The notes under the pieces were generated by a model. The model did no database searches, was not told where the DNA came from, and worked only from the letters and a program-made list of their open reading frames with translations. A DNA stretch of 64,000 nt, taken from Paraburkholderia sabiae (lineage in GTDB: Bacteria; Pseudomonadota; Gammaproteobacteria; Burkholderiales; Burkholderiaceae). The stretch lies in contig NZ_CP125297.1 of NCBI RefSeq assembly GCF_030412785.1, positions 62,001-126,000 of the forward strand, given 5' to 3'. Both the position numbers and the translations under genes were made by a program. Positions 49,118 to 58,429 of this stretch are shown here, one piece after another. Numbering within the stretch: the stretch's first letter is position 1; every line of letters begins with the position of its first letter.

Positions 49118-49449
49118 ATCGTTAGCCCTAGGGCAATCACGTATGCGTGGACAAACGGAGTGAGATAGGCGGCGACCCGTTTGCATACGTCCCGACTAGC
49201 AAGCGTCACGTCATGCACCCGTGACCGCACTTCTGGCGGCCCACGGCGCCGGCGTGGCATACAAATTCCGCCCGACGAGCGAAACAGGAATGAAGGTCGC
49301 GCCCGGATCGCCGAAGCGGTGCCCTCAGCGCCGAGGAAGCGCGCAATGATCCCGCATTTGGCCGAAGCTTGCGGGAACAGAACGTCCATATCGCCGAGGA
49401 GACCGGATATGGGCGTCCGCGCATTTGGCTTCCGTCTCCTGGTTGCCGA
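49118..49449. other. Intergenic region between the permease operon and the PLP enzyme, copy 1
   Basis: A 330-bp non-coding region; likely the permease promoter lies at its left edge. Nothing else recognised. Confidence 0.4.
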
Positions 49450-50628
49450 CTACATCGATCGAAGCGAGACCGGCTCAAGCGGGCGCTCGTAGTGTGCGTC
49501 CTCCTTGTAACCGTGGGAGGTTACAACAATGACCGCGTTCGCTTCGCGTGACACGGCACCTGCATGCAGCAACTGCTTCAGACCGCTGAGCGCCGCCACG
49601 CTCGAGAGTTCGAGGTACAGGCCCGCGCGAGCCAGTTCGATCTGGTCCGCCTGCACCTGCTTGTCGCCGACCGCGACAGCCGTGCCGCCCGTCATCCGCA
49701 ACGCTTCCACCGCCTGGAATGTGACCGTAGCCCCGTCGATCGAAACGACCGCCGAACTGCCGGCGAACGTCTCACGCATGTCGGCGCCCGCAAGCACACG
49801 CGTAATGCGAGGGAAAGGCTCCACCGCATGCACCTTCGGCAGCACCTTGAGCAGCCCCGCGCTGCGCAGGTCGGCATAGCCCTGTGCAATGCCCCAGATG
49901 ATGTCTCCGCGGGAGGTTGGCACGACAATGTCCGTCGGCTGATGGGCACCCGACTGTGCAAACAGCTCGTATGCGATCGCCCGATATCCATCGACGCCGA
50001 ACGGATTACTTCCGACCGGAGGGGTCACGTAGTTCGTCACCGGATACCACGCCCCCGACCGCGCCTTCTCGGACACGAGCAGCCACCGCTCGGCGCTGGT
50101 CGCGGTCGCGATGATTTGCGCTCCGTGCATCTCAGCGGCACGGCGCCAATTCGCGCTCATGTCCGGCGTCGTGACGATCACGCATCCCAGACCGGCACTC
50201 GCAGCATAAGCGGCCAGCGATACCCCGGCATTGCCGCTTGATGCAGCCGCAAGCGTAGTCGCACCGACTTCCCTCGCGCGATGCACGACGAACGCGCTCA
50301 TCCGGTCCTTGTGGGAGCCCGTCGGATTAGCGCCCTCGTGTTTCGCCGACAAACTGCCAACGCCAATACGCTGCGCGAGCGCACGCAATCGGACCAGTGG
50401 AGTTTCTCCCTCACCGAGGACCGACCCGCCTGAATAGGCAAGCCAGTTTTCCCATTGCTTGGAGTTGAACACTGCATCGTCGTATGCCGGCGCGACGCTG
50501 GCTGGCCAGCCAGCGGACCGGCAATCTGGACATCCCTCGAAATAATCATCAACCGGAAAGAGGCTGTTGCATCGAATGCAACGCATACCGGTCATGTACG
50601 GATTGCGATGTGCAGTGCACGGCGTCAT
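49450..50628 (-). CDS. Threonine synthase-like PLP enzyme (fold type II), copy 1
   Basis: A 392-residue PLP enzyme. It has an N-terminal zinc ribbon, CIRC ... CPDC (residues 16-36), as in threonine synthase-like proteins. The cofactor lysine is in NPTGSHKDRMSAF, the phosphate-binding loop is ASSGNAGVSLAAYAA, and TPPVGSNPFGVDGYR follows. Relatives perform beta/gamma-elimination or replacement (threonine synthase, diaminopropionate lyase, threonine dehydratase). Beside a DoeB-like deacylase it may handle a diamino- or hydroxy-amino acid (inference). Its start overlaps the deacylase stop (ATGA). Identical copy at 61216-62394. Confidence 0.85.
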   Translation of the reverse strand: MTPCTAHRNPYMTGMRCIRCNSLFPVDDYFEGCPDCRSAGWPASVAPAYDDAVFNSKQWENWLAYSGGSVLGEGETPLVRLRALAQRIGVGSLSAKHEGANPTGSHKDRMSAFVVHRAREVGATTLAAASSGNAGVSLAAYAASAGLGCVIVTTPDMSANWRRAAEMHGAQIIATATSAERWLLVSEKARSGAWYPVTNYVTPPVGSNPFGVDGYRAIAYELFAQSGAHQPTDIVVPTSRGDIIWGIAQGYADLRSAGLLKVLPKVHAVEPFPRITRVLAGADMRETFAGSSAVVSIDGATVTFQAVEALRMTGGTAVAVGDKQVQADQIELARAGLYLELSSVAALSGLKQLLHAGAVSREANAVIVVTSHGYKEDAHYERPLEPVSLRSM

Positions 50629-51641
50629 TTTTGAACTCCCCCCTCGATATCCCGCATGAACGTATAGAGGCAGTCGCCCCGTTTCGTCAGTGTCGGAAAG
50701 CGGCGGCATGCAACCAGCCCCGACGTACCAAAGGTCAGGTTGATCGGTGAATCGGTCGGACGCTCGATCGAATGCAGGTAACCGGCATGCTGCCCTGCCG
50801 TCACCTCGTCGCCCGGCATCGCCGCCGGCTCGAACAATCCATCGGATTCCGCGTAGAGTGAACCACTCTGACTCACCATTACGCGAGTCTCTTCCGGTTG
50901 CGGAAGCGTACGGTCAGTGCGAATTCCCATGTGGTCCAGCAAACGCAGGACCGCCAAACGCGCCAGTTCCTTCCCATCGGCGCGCAGCATCGCACCGCCG
51001 CCGAGTTCCGCAGTGATCACCGGTACACCGAGCGGCTCCGCGGCGGCAGGCAGCGTGGTGTTACCACCGCCGCCCTTGCCATCAGTGACATAACCGATCG
51101 GTGCGCCAAACACACGCAACATTTCCATTTGCCGCTCGTCCAGTTGCCTGTCGGCGCAAGGGCGAACCAGCGCGCAGGAAACGTAGTCGAGTGAACGGCC
51201 ACCCGAATGCAGATCGACCACGAGATCCGCCATCGGCAGCAGGACCGTCGTCACGTAATGGGCGATCATTTGTGTGGCCGTCCCGTGTGCCTCTCCCGGA
51301 TACAGGCGATTCAGATTGCCTTCATCAATCGGCGAGACCCGGCGGCCCGCCTCGACTGCCGGGAAATTGAGCGCAGGAAGGATGAGGATTCGCCCCGTGA
51401 TCGTCGATGCCTCGATCGACCGGGCAAGTTCCAGCAGTGCAACCTGCCCTTCGTATTCATCGCCATGGGTGCCTGCGATAAGCACGGCGGTGGGACCATT
51501 CCCGTTCCTGATGCAAACGACCGGAATGGGAATCCAGCCGTAGGCCGAAAGATCGCTGGAAATCGGCAGCCGGAGCGAACCCGTCTGTTTCCCGTCGCGA
51601 TCAAAATCGACGGGCGTCCATATGCGTGTGGGTGTTGACAT
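50625..51641 (-). CDS. DoeB-like deacylase (succinylglutamate desuccinylase/aspartoacylase family), copy 1
   Basis: A 338-residue zinc carboxypeptidase-fold deacylase. Zinc ligands: GTHGDEYEG (His/Glu near residue 58) and VDLHSGGRSLDY (His near residue 144); SPIDEGNLNRLYPG is typical of the DoeB subgroup, whose known member removes acetyl from N-alpha-acetyl-diaminobutyrate in ectoine breakdown. The C-terminal half resembles a lipoyl-like barrel found in these enzymes. ATG at 51641. Coupled to the PLP enzyme downstream. Identical copy at 62391-63407. Confidence 0.85.
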   Translation of the reverse strand: MSTPTRIWTPVDFDRDGKQTGSLRLPISSDLSAYGWIPIPVVCIRNGNGPTAVLIAGTHGDEYEGQVALLELARSIEASTITGRILILPALNFPAVEAGRRVSPIDEGNLNRLYPGEAHGTATQMIAHYVTTVLLPMADLVVDLHSGGRSLDYVSCALVRPCADRQLDERQMEMLRVFGAPIGYVTDGKGGGGNTTLPAAAEPLGVPVITAELGGGAMLRADGKELARLAVLRLLDHMGIRTDRTLPQPEETRVMVSQSGSLYAESDGLFEPAAMPGDEVTAGQHAGYLHSIERPTDSPINLTFGTSGLVACRRFPTLTKRGDCLYTFMRDIEGGVQK

Positions 51642-51661
51642 GGCTTCAGTTGAAACAAGAT

Positions 51662-51727
51662 TTAACGGATGATCGGAAGTGCTTCCGGCGACAGCGCACT
51701 CAGGAATTCAACCCCTTCGTCGGTGAC
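51662..51727 (-). pseudogene. 3' remnant of the M24 hydrolase gene
   Basis: The last 21 codons and stop (VTDEGVEFLSALSPEALPII) of the M24 gene seen in full length at 63428 onward. Upstream it is replaced at 51728 by sequence leading straight into the second EhuB-like gene. It marks the breakpoint of the duplication. Confidence 0.85.
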
Positions 51728-51732
51728 GCGCA

Positions 51733-52605
51733 TCACCGGTAATAATCGGGAGAGCACAATTCCTTGGCCGTCAGATCGGCCGGCGCTTCCGTAAAACCGT
51801 ACTTGGCAAGGATGCCTTTTATCGTCCCGCCCGCTCTTAGCTTTTCAAAGCTCGCGTTATAGGCATCCCTGAGCTGCGTATCGTCAGGTCGGAATACCAT
51901 GGCACCATAAGTAGCCGCTTCCCGGCCATTCTTCAGTACCCGTCCTTTGAAGGGCGTTGCACGCTCGAGCCGATCGCCAAGCATCGGTTGACCGAGCAGT
52001 CTGTCGACGGTCGAGGCACTAAGCGTGAGGGCGTCGACGCGTCCGGCCACGAGTGCACTGACACCAGAGTCGAGATCCTGGAACAACTGCATCTGCCCCT
52101 GGGGTATCCCTGCTGCTAGCGCGTTATCGGTATTTGCGCTGCCGCGATTGCCGGACATCCGGATCGCCGGATTCTTGACCACATCTTCATAACTGTGAAT
52201 TTTTAGCGGATTGCCTTTTTTCACCAGCACGGCATCGACGCTTGCAAGATCGGGATCGCCGAATATCACCTGCCTGCAGCGGGCTGGCGTAATCCCCATA
52301 CCGGACGCGACGACATCAACGCGCTTCGCAAGCAGGCTGGGGATCAGCGCAGGGAAATCGAGAACAACAAAATCAAACTGCTTGATTCCAAGCGGCCGCA
52401 AAACCGCCCTGATCAGGTCCGGGTGAACGCCGGAGACGCTGCCGTCTGCGGCCTTGAACGCCCAGGGCGCAGCGTTGCTTATGCCGATCGTGATACGACC
52501 TTCGCGCAGGACGCGATCCCCGGTTTGCTCAGCAGATGCCGGTGCGGCGACAGCGAAACCGGCAGCCACGACCATGCACGCAAATATTTTCCGAAATGAA
52601 AGCAG
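51733..52605 (-). CDS. EhuB-like substrate-binding protein, copy 2 (non-canonical start)
   Basis: Close paralogue of 25540-26412, with GRITIGISNAAPWAFKAADG, GMGITPARCRQVIFGDPD, and an ending LTAKELCSPDYYR. The AAGGAGAC ribosome site is followed at the same spacing as in the paralogue by CTG (52605-52603) instead of ATG; starting there gives a full signal peptide (LLSFRKIFACMVVAAGFAVA, then APASA). The first ATG is at 52575, inside the signal peptide, leaving a shorter but still hydrophobic leader. Either a CTG start or a damaged start codon. Located next to the Ehu permease genes, it is their likely binding protein. Confidence 0.8.
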   Translation of the reverse strand: MLSFRKIFACMVVAAGFAVAAPASAEQTGDRVLREGRITIGISNAAPWAFKAADGSVSGVHPDLIRAVLRPLGIKQFDFVVLDFPALIPSLLAKRVDVVASGMGITPARCRQVIFGDPDLASVDAVLVKKGNPLKIHSYEDVVKNPAIRMSGNRGSANTDNALAAGIPQGQMQLFQDLDSGVSALVAGRVDALTLSASTVDRLLGQPMLGDRLERATPFKGRVLKNGREAATYGAMVFRPDDTQLRDAYNASFEKLRAGGTIKGILAKYGFTEAPADLTAKELCSPDYYR

Positions 52606-52702
52606 AATTTGTCTCCTTTATCTTGATAGCGGTCTTTGCACATTCGTCCGACGGCTGATCAAAGCTACCCATATCGCAGACCGGCTCTACGACACGCCAC
52701 AC

Positions 52703-52718
52703 TACCTAGTATACCGGC
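52703..52718. promoter_or_regulatory. Putative GntR-type operator upstream of ehuB copy 2
   Basis: CTACCTAGTATACCGG matches the motif at 26515 and 49107 (consensus TACCTRGYATAYC). It lies about 100 bp upstream of the ribosome site, similar to the first ehuB gene. Confidence 0.5.
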
Positions 52719-53014
52719 ATACCTAATATTCCAACTTTAAATTCAACAGACTCGATGGTCAAGAGAAGTCAACATAAGATGTTGTCCTTTCTCACCATCT
52801 GGTGGCCTGATGCCCGTTGTGTTAGCCGCTCAGATTTCCGCGCGACGCCTGGAATCAGCTTCGCGAGCCGCGCCGCAGCCGAGCTTCTTGTCTGTAGCCA
52901 CTCAGAATGAAAACGGACCGACCTGCAGTCGGCGCGAGTTCAGGCCAGCGCTAGAGCAACTGCTGGTTAAACAGCGTGCCGCGCCCGGCACGCCGTCAGT
53001 CTCGCATGCAGCCC

Positions 53015-54166
53015 TCAGAACTTGTGCCGCATTGCCGCGCGAATTACGAACTGGTTCGAATTCGAAGAGACGCCTGCTGCACCCGGAACATAGGCGACAT
53101 CAAGCACTGTTTGAGTCTTGTCGCCGCTGACGTGCTGGTAGGCACCCTGCAGATAAAGGTCAGTGCGTTTTGATAGATAGTAGTCAGCCATCAGTCCGAC
53201 CATCTGATAGTTGGGATGCAGCTTTCCGCTGGTCGCGTTGAAATCCGTATGGGTGTACGTGTACATCGCACCTGCGAAGAACGCGGGAGTGAACTGATAT
53301 TTCGCGTTCACTTCGAAGTTCTGGAAGCGCAGCGACGACAAGTTTGAGCCAACGGGAGGCGTAATCACACCAACGTACGTAGAGCTAAGCGGTTGGGTGA
53401 GATTCGTGTTCGTGTAGGCAAAGCCCAGTGTCGCCGAACCGACCGTATAATTGATCCCGGCACCGAAGATGCGCAGGCGCGTGGCCAGAAAGTTTTGGTC
53501 GCCGCCGTTGGTGATTGCACCCGTGGCTGTTGAAGAGGGATTGTTGGCCTGCAGGTACGCCGCCGCGATCAACAAGCTGCCGTTCGTGTACTGCGCGCCA
53601 ACGCTGTACTGGCGGTTGTTGGCAAAGTTTGTGTCGTTGCTGAAGCTGTACGTACCGCCGAACTGGAAACCAGCCAGATTTGGGCTCGTATATTTAGCGG
53701 TGTTGTTGACGCGGAAGGTATTATCCGTATTATCGTTGTCATACGGGTGCGCGAAGATGTAGCCACCCCAGTTTCCGTTCACGGTTGTCTGCGCGAGAAA
53801 ATCGACCAGCGAGTCGTACTGACGCCCAAGCGTCATCTTGCCATAGGTGTCGCTGGCAACGCCGACGTAGGCCTGTCTTCCGAACATCAAACCGCCCTGG
53901 CCGAGCTTTCCGTTGTTCACGTTGAAGCCGTTTTCAAGCTGAAATATGGCCTTCACACCACCGCCGAGATCCTCGGCGCCCTTCAGGCCCCATCGGCTCC
54001 CTTGTAAGTAGCCGCTCTGCAGCTGGTAGGCCTTCTCACCATGTGCGTTGTTGGTGAAGTTGAATCCCTCGTCGATCAGGCCGTAAAGCGTCACCGAACT
54101 TTGTGCCATTGCAGGGATGGCAGATGCCGACAAGATCGACGCTGCGATAATACTTGTTGCTTTCAT
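53015..54166 (-). CDS. Outer-membrane porin (Burkholderia trimeric porin family)
   Basis: A 383-residue general porin: signal peptide MKATSIIAASILSASAIPAM with cleavage after AMAQ, then SSVTLYGLIDEGFNF, GSRWGLKGAEDLGGGVKAIF and QLENGFNVNNG. Alternating aromatic beta-strands continue to the C-terminal Phe (RAAMRHKF), required for outer-membrane assembly. The L3-type segment includes FGRQAYVGVASDTYGKMTLG. It sits between transport genes, and may admit their substrates through the outer membrane. ATG at 54166. Confidence 0.93.
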   Translation of the reverse strand: MKATSIIAASILSASAIPAMAQSSVTLYGLIDEGFNFTNNAHGEKAYQLQSGYLQGSRWGLKGAEDLGGGVKAIFQLENGFNVNNGKLGQGGLMFGRQAYVGVASDTYGKMTLGRQYDSLVDFLAQTTVNGNWGGYIFAHPYDNDNTDNTFRVNNTAKYTSPNLAGFQFGGTYSFSNDTNFANNRQYSVGAQYTNGSLLIAAAYLQANNPSSTATGAITNGGDQNFLATRLRIFGAGINYTVGSATLGFAYTNTNLTQPLSSTYVGVITPPVGSNLSSLRFQNFEVNAKYQFTPAFFAGAMYTYTHTDFNATSGKLHPNYQMVGLMADYYLSKRTDLYLQGAYQHVSGDKTQTVLDVAYVPGAAGVSSNSNQFVIRAAMRHKF

Positions 54167-54721
54167 CAAAGTCTCCAAACCTTGTTAAAATCTCGCAAAC
54201 AAATTACGTATGTAAATTTTCTTGTTCTTGCTTGACGCAGTGCCGGGGACCTCCTTATTTAGCCTATTTATCGCCCTGTGAGGACAAGTACTTCAGGTGT
54301 GTCAAAGACGGCATCTTGGCTACGGTCAACGAGCGCATTCTCGATATTGAAAATGTGACACTTCGTTTGTCGACATTGCGTCAGAGCACAAAAATCGCCC
54401 CCGTTCCAAAGTGATATTTGGTTTCACACTATCGCTGAGTGCGGCATCTTGTTTTAAAAAGGTAATCGCAAGTGTTATTAAGACGAATGCTCAGTACCTA
54501 GTGGTTCATGCAGAAGCCGAAAACCATAGACGGCCGCCCGATCTTTGCGACCCACTGCAGTTGCAAAGCACCATCAATACGGCGACATGTCAACCCGCAG
54601 GGCAGCGCACTGTTGTTGCGATATGAAACGGCGAATAGCCACTTCCCCCTTAACGCCGTAAATCCAACGCCACGATCGAGAGTGTCGTTGGCACAGTTGT
54701 GGTGTATTGTAGGCAAGCTAA
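54167..54721. other. Porin upstream region and spacer
   Basis: About 550 bp of non-coding, AT-richer sequence. It should contain the porin promoter. No operator of the Ehu type and no small RNA could be identified by eye. Confidence 0.4.
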
Positions 54722-55447
54722 TCAGTGAAGGATTTTCCGCAAAAACTCTCTGGCGCGGTCAGAACGTGGATTGGAGAAAAATGCCTCCTTGCTGTCGTCT
54801 TCAACGATCAAACCCTTATCCATGAAGATCACGCGATTGGCGACTTTCTTCGCAAAGCCCATTTCATGGGTCACGCATACCATAGTCATGCCCTCCTGGG
54901 CGAGTTCCACAATGACGTCGAGAACCTCGTTGATCATCTCGGGGTCCAGCGCCGACGTGGGTTCGTCGAAGAGCATCGCGCCAGGATTCATTGATAGCGC
55001 ACGCGCGATGGCCACGCGCTGTTGTTGCCCACCCGAGAGCTGACCGGGATACTTGTCGGCGTGCGATCGCAGGCCAACGCGATCGAGCAGACTGAGCCCC
55101 TTTGCGGCCGCCTCATCTTTCGAGCGACCAAGCACCTTGATCTGCGCGAGTGTCAGATTCTCGGTGATCGACAAATGGGGGAAAAGCTCGAAGTGCTGAA
55201 ACACCATTCCGATCTTCGCGCGCAGCTTTGAGAGATTGGTTCTCTTGGCGCCAACCGACTGTCCATCGACACGAATCTCACCTTTCTGGAACGGTTCCAG
55301 CCCATTGACCGTTTTGATAAGCGTGGACTTTCCTGATCCGGACGGCCCGCATATGACGACCACTTCACCTTTTTTCACATGCGCCGTGCAATCGGTCAGT
55401 ACCTGAAATTGTCCGTACGATTTTGAAACATTCTTTATCTCGATCAT
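54722..55447 (-). CDS. Amino-acid ABC transporter ATP-binding protein (second system)
   Basis: A 241-residue ABC ATPase: [62 protein letters not shown] and [10 protein letters not shown]. It is distinct from the Ehu-type ATPase of this window. The last gene of a three-gene transporter set with 55487-56458 and 56979-57812. Start ATG at 55447 with GGAGCG upstream. Confidence 0.92.
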   Translation of the reverse strand: MIEIKNVSKSYGQFQVLTDCTAHVKKGEVVVICGPSGSGKSTLIKTVNGLEPFQKGEIRVDGQSVGAKRTNLSKLRAKIGMVFQHFELFPHLSITENLTLAQIKVLGRSKDEAAAKGLSLLDRVGLRSHADKYPGQLSGGQQQRVAIARALSMNPGAMLFDEPTSALDPEMINEVLDVIVELAQEGMTMVCVTHEMGFAKKVANRVIFMDKGLIVEDDSKEAFFSNPRSDRAREFLRKILH

Positions 55448-55486
55448 CTTCGCTCCCATTCACTACCTTGCTGCCACACGAGCACC

Positions 55487-56458
55487 TCACCGCACGGCCT
55501 TTCGAAATCTCCACTCGATACGCGACTGCACCAATTCGAGCACAAGCGACATCACCCAGTAAACGACCGCAGCACTAATCAGCATCTCCATGTGCCGGAA
55601 CTCCTTCTGACCTTCCGTAGTGGCAACGTACGTGAGCTCCCACACGCCCACGACCGACACCAGCGAGCTGTCCTTGAGCATTGCGATAAACTGGTTACCG
55701 GTGGGCGGGATGATCACGCGCATCGCTTGCGGCAAAATGATGAGCCGCATCATTTGATTGGGCGTGAATCCGAGCGCGCGCGCGGCATTCCATTGGCCGT
55801 GTGGAATGCTTTGAATGCCCGCTCGGAATATTTCTGTCATATAAGCGCCGTAGCACAGCGACAGTGCCGCCACTCCTGCTGGAATGGGATCGACGACGTA
55901 GCCCAATTGAGGTAACCCGAGGTACAGAATAAAGATCTGCATGAGCAATGGGAGACCACGAAAGAGCGACGTATAAAACGTTGCAATGCCGACTGCAATG
56001 CTGTTGGATGAGAGCTTCGCGAGCGCGCCTATCAACGCGAGCACAAAGGCGATTGCGATGGAAATGGCCGAGACGAACAGCGTAGTCGTCGCACCCTGCG
56101 TGATCAGGTAGCCGATTTTGCGATGAATGAATTCGAAGCTCAGGTCGAACGTCGAAAGAAGCCCCACGAGCAACAGGAGCAACTCGCACCATACGATGCC
56201 GATCTGCGCGCGCGATGGCAAGCGTGTCAACAGATATCCATTTGCAGTAAGCGTGACGACTCCTCCGGCGAAAACCAGAGTCTTATGGAGCCCGCCCGGC
56301 ATGTCGCCGAATTTTGCGAACCACGGCAGGTCCACGGCCGGCAACCATTGCGGCGCACCATGCGAGAGCATCGCGGAGACTGCCACCACTACGATCACTG
56401 CCGACAATGCGGTCGCCCGCCAACCCTTCCGGGCGCACTCCGCTCGCTGGACAAACAT
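55487..56458 (-). CDS. Amino-acid ABC transporter permease (second system)
   Basis: A 323-residue permease, longer than usual (about 220-240) because of an N-terminal extension with two or three extra hydrophobic segments before the transport domain. The transport part contains GATTTLFVSAISIAIAFVLA, TSLFRGLPLLMQIFILYLG and the EAA loop QSIPHGQWNAARALGFTPNQ. ATG at 56458 behind GGGGAGGAG. A single permease with this extension probably works as a homodimer. Confidence 0.9.
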   Translation of the reverse strand: MFVQRAECARKGWRATALSAVIVVVAVSAMLSHGAPQWLPAVDLPWFAKFGDMPGGLHKTLVFAGGVVTLTANGYLLTRLPSRAQIGIVWCELLLLLVGLLSTFDLSFEFIHRKIGYLITQGATTTLFVSAISIAIAFVLALIGALAKLSSNSIAVGIATFYTSLFRGLPLLMQIFILYLGLPQLGYVVDPIPAGVAALSLCYGAYMTEIFRAGIQSIPHGQWNAARALGFTPNQMMRLIILPQAMRVIIPPTGNQFIAMLKDSSLVSVVGVWELTYVATTEGQKEFRHMEMLISAAVVYWVMSLVLELVQSRIEWRFRKAVR

Positions 56459-56495
56459 ATTGCTCCTCCCCAATAAGTCCATTCGTGATGGTCGC

Positions 56496-56882
56496 TCACG
56501 CGGCCGGCTCACGCATAAAGTCCATCATCTGGTAGCTCCAGTACGTGAGCTGCGCGACCGCGAGCCCAACGTAGCTACCGTTCCATGGCACAGCCCAAGT
56601 GCCGCGAACGACTGGTAGCGTGCGGACGCCCGTGTAATGGCCTCGGCAATCACACGACCGCCAATCGCCGTCGTGTTCAGGTTTGGCCCCGAGCAGAGCG
56701 ACGCTGCGGCCTCGGTGGAGTAACTCAAGAGCGGCAGTGATACCCGCCATGCCCGCACCTACGATGCAGACGTCCACGTTGACCTCTGTATTGACGGACG
56801 GTCTTGCGTTATCGCGACGGAGCGTGCGCGAATAATAGCTGTCCACGTAATCCGCAATCGTTGATTTCCCTAGACTTTTCAT
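56496..56882 (-). pseudogene. FAD oxidase (DAO family) relic with internal deletion, copy 2
   Basis: The first 60 codons (KSTIADYVDSYYSRTLR, VCIVGAGMAGITAALELLHR) match the gene at 37118-38467. Then about 300 codons are missing, and sequence resumes near 56700 in another frame with NTTAIGGRVIAEAIT. After a further shift it ends with AVAQLTYWSYQMMDFMREP. It lies between the permease and binding-protein genes of a transporter and cannot make an active enzyme. Confidence 0.85.
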
Positions 56883-56978
56883 TCATGGAGTTGCGTGGCA
56901 CACAGCGTCAGTGTCGCGATGAGTTGGATGAGCGCACGCTGCAAACGACTGGGCGTCTGCAGCGCGCAAGTTTCGTGG

Positions 56979-57812
56979 TTATTTGGTGTAATCCTTTCCA
57001 AACCAGCGTTCGCTGAGCTTTGTCAGCGTGCCGTCGTGCTTCATTTGCGCCACAGCGCCGCCGACTGCTTTGTCCCATTCTGGATCGCCCTTATCGGTCA
57101 CGACCGCAAGAGGCTCCCGATACGCGTAGTCGCCCGGCAGAATCTTGATTGGATAGCCACTTTTGATGGCAGCAAGCGCGGTCTGCTCGGGCGTGACGAT
57201 TGCATCGAGCCGCTTGCCGTCACCAAGGCGCAAGTCCTCGTATGGAAGCATGGTTGTCCCGTAGGTCTTCACCTGCTTTGGATCGTGCGGGAGGTATTTG
57301 AACGCCGGCACATCGGGACCGCCGATATTCAATTGACGATTGACATAATCTTCGGACGTCGTGCCCGCCTCCACGCCGATGACCTTATCGTTCAGATCGT
57401 CGCGCGAAGCGATTTTGGAGTTTTTATAGACGGCAAAAACATAGGGGCTGTAGTAGTACACAGCTGGGAAGTCTAGGAGCCGCTCACGCTCCTTGGTCGG
57501 CGTCACCGACAATACGCAAAGATCCCATCTGCCGTGCCAATGACCGCCAGTCATCAGGCTAAATTGTGGCGTCTCGAACGAAACCTTGACGCCAAGGCGC
57601 CGGCCGATCTCCTTCGCAACGTCGACATCGAAACCGTCGAATTCATGCTTGTCATTGAGGTATGCCTGGGGAGGCCATTTTGCGGCAGTGACGACGACCA
57701 TGGTACCGCGCGACTTGACCCGCTCGAGCGTCTGACCTGCGTATGCAGCTCCCGCCATGCCAACCATCGCTGCGATACACATCGTATGCTTGACCAGCTT
57801 GCCGATTCTCAT
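56979..57812 (-). CDS. Amino-acid ABC transporter substrate-binding protein (second system)
   Basis: A 277-residue periplasmic binding protein: signal peptide MRIGKLVKHTMCIAAMVGMA with AYAGQ cleavage, then GTMVVVTAAKWPPQAYLNDK, EFDGFDVDVAKEIGRRLGVK, WDLCVLSVTPTKERERLLDF and a C-terminal LSERWFGKDYTK. AAAGGAGACAG precedes the ATG at 57812. It pairs with the permease and ATPase at 54722-56458; the relic oxidase lies between. The substrate cannot be read, but the aspartate/arginine pattern is of the polar amino-acid class. Confidence 0.9.
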   Translation of the reverse strand: MRIGKLVKHTMCIAAMVGMAGAAYAGQTLERVKSRGTMVVVTAAKWPPQAYLNDKHEFDGFDVDVAKEIGRRLGVKVSFETPQFSLMTGGHWHGRWDLCVLSVTPTKERERLLDFPAVYYYSPYVFAVYKNSKIASRDDLNDKVIGVEAGTTSEDYVNRQLNIGGPDVPAFKYLPHDPKQVKTYGTTMLPYEDLRLGDGKRLDAIVTPEQTALAAIKSGYPIKILPGDYAYREPLAVVTDKGDPEWDKAVGGAVAQMKHDGTLTKLSERWFGKDYTK

Positions 57813-58014
57813 TGGCTGTCTCCTTTCAGACCTGATGCACATATCTATTGTTAATTTCCAGTTCCATTCAAAATATACCCGCCATCGCATTTTCGGGATA
57901 CTGACAAAAAGTCTCACCTTAGTTAGGTAAACTCATTATGTTGATGATGCGTTGACCAAACGACACAAGAAAAATGTGATCTTTGTACTTGAATACAGTG
58001 CCCGCCAGAGACTA

Positions 58015-58280
58015 AGACTGTTCGCCGTTCTCGTAGCGAGACAGTTGCATAACGCTGCGGATCGGCCGGCTCGGGGTCACCAGATATTCTCTACAACGGC
58101 GTCGACGCCTTCGATCAATTTCGGATGAAGGTTTGTTGCCTTCCAAACTTGAGCAGAGCGTTACCGCACTCTCAGCCCAATAAGGCCACGTCGCAGTGAT
58201 GCCGGCCATTCCACCAGCCAGTTACAACCGTCTACAGTAATATCGCTGTCGATAGATGTGTTCTCACCTTGTCTATGCCA
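58015..58280 (-). pseudogene. FAD oxidase (DAO family) relic, copy 3, heavily decayed
   Basis: Short matches in shifting frames to the gene at 37118-38467: SDITVDGCN near 58240, MAGITAT near 58200, and IEGVDAVVENI near 58110. It shows that the oxidase gene once stood next to this transporter too. No complete domain remains. Confidence 0.6.
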
Positions 58281-58429
58281 GCGTGCGCAAATGTTTTTCC
58301 ATTCCAACTGTCGATTTGTCGAAACGCTTACGACGACCATGCAGCGCCCCATGGATTTGGCAGCGTCACACATCGCCACCCTCTCCGTGCTCTGGTTTGC
58401 GCGTGAACGGTTGGACCGCAAACGAAGAA

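Larger units (their letters stand above)
46589..51727. repeat. Long direct repeat, copy 1 (5139 bp)
   Basis: Sequence from ATTTGGCAGCG to CGTCGGTGAC reappears at 58355-63493 in the same orientation, 11,766 bp away. All encoded proteins are identical in the two copies, so divergence is nil or almost nil. Copy 1 ends inside the 3' end of the M24 hydrolase gene, which is complete (up to the window edge) only beyond copy 2. Confidence 0.93.

Noticed and set aside
49503..49524. Perfect inverted repeat TTGTAACC/GGTTACAA as a terminator
   Set aside because: It lies inside the 3' coding part of the PLP enzyme gene, before its stop, and has no T-run in the direction of transcription.
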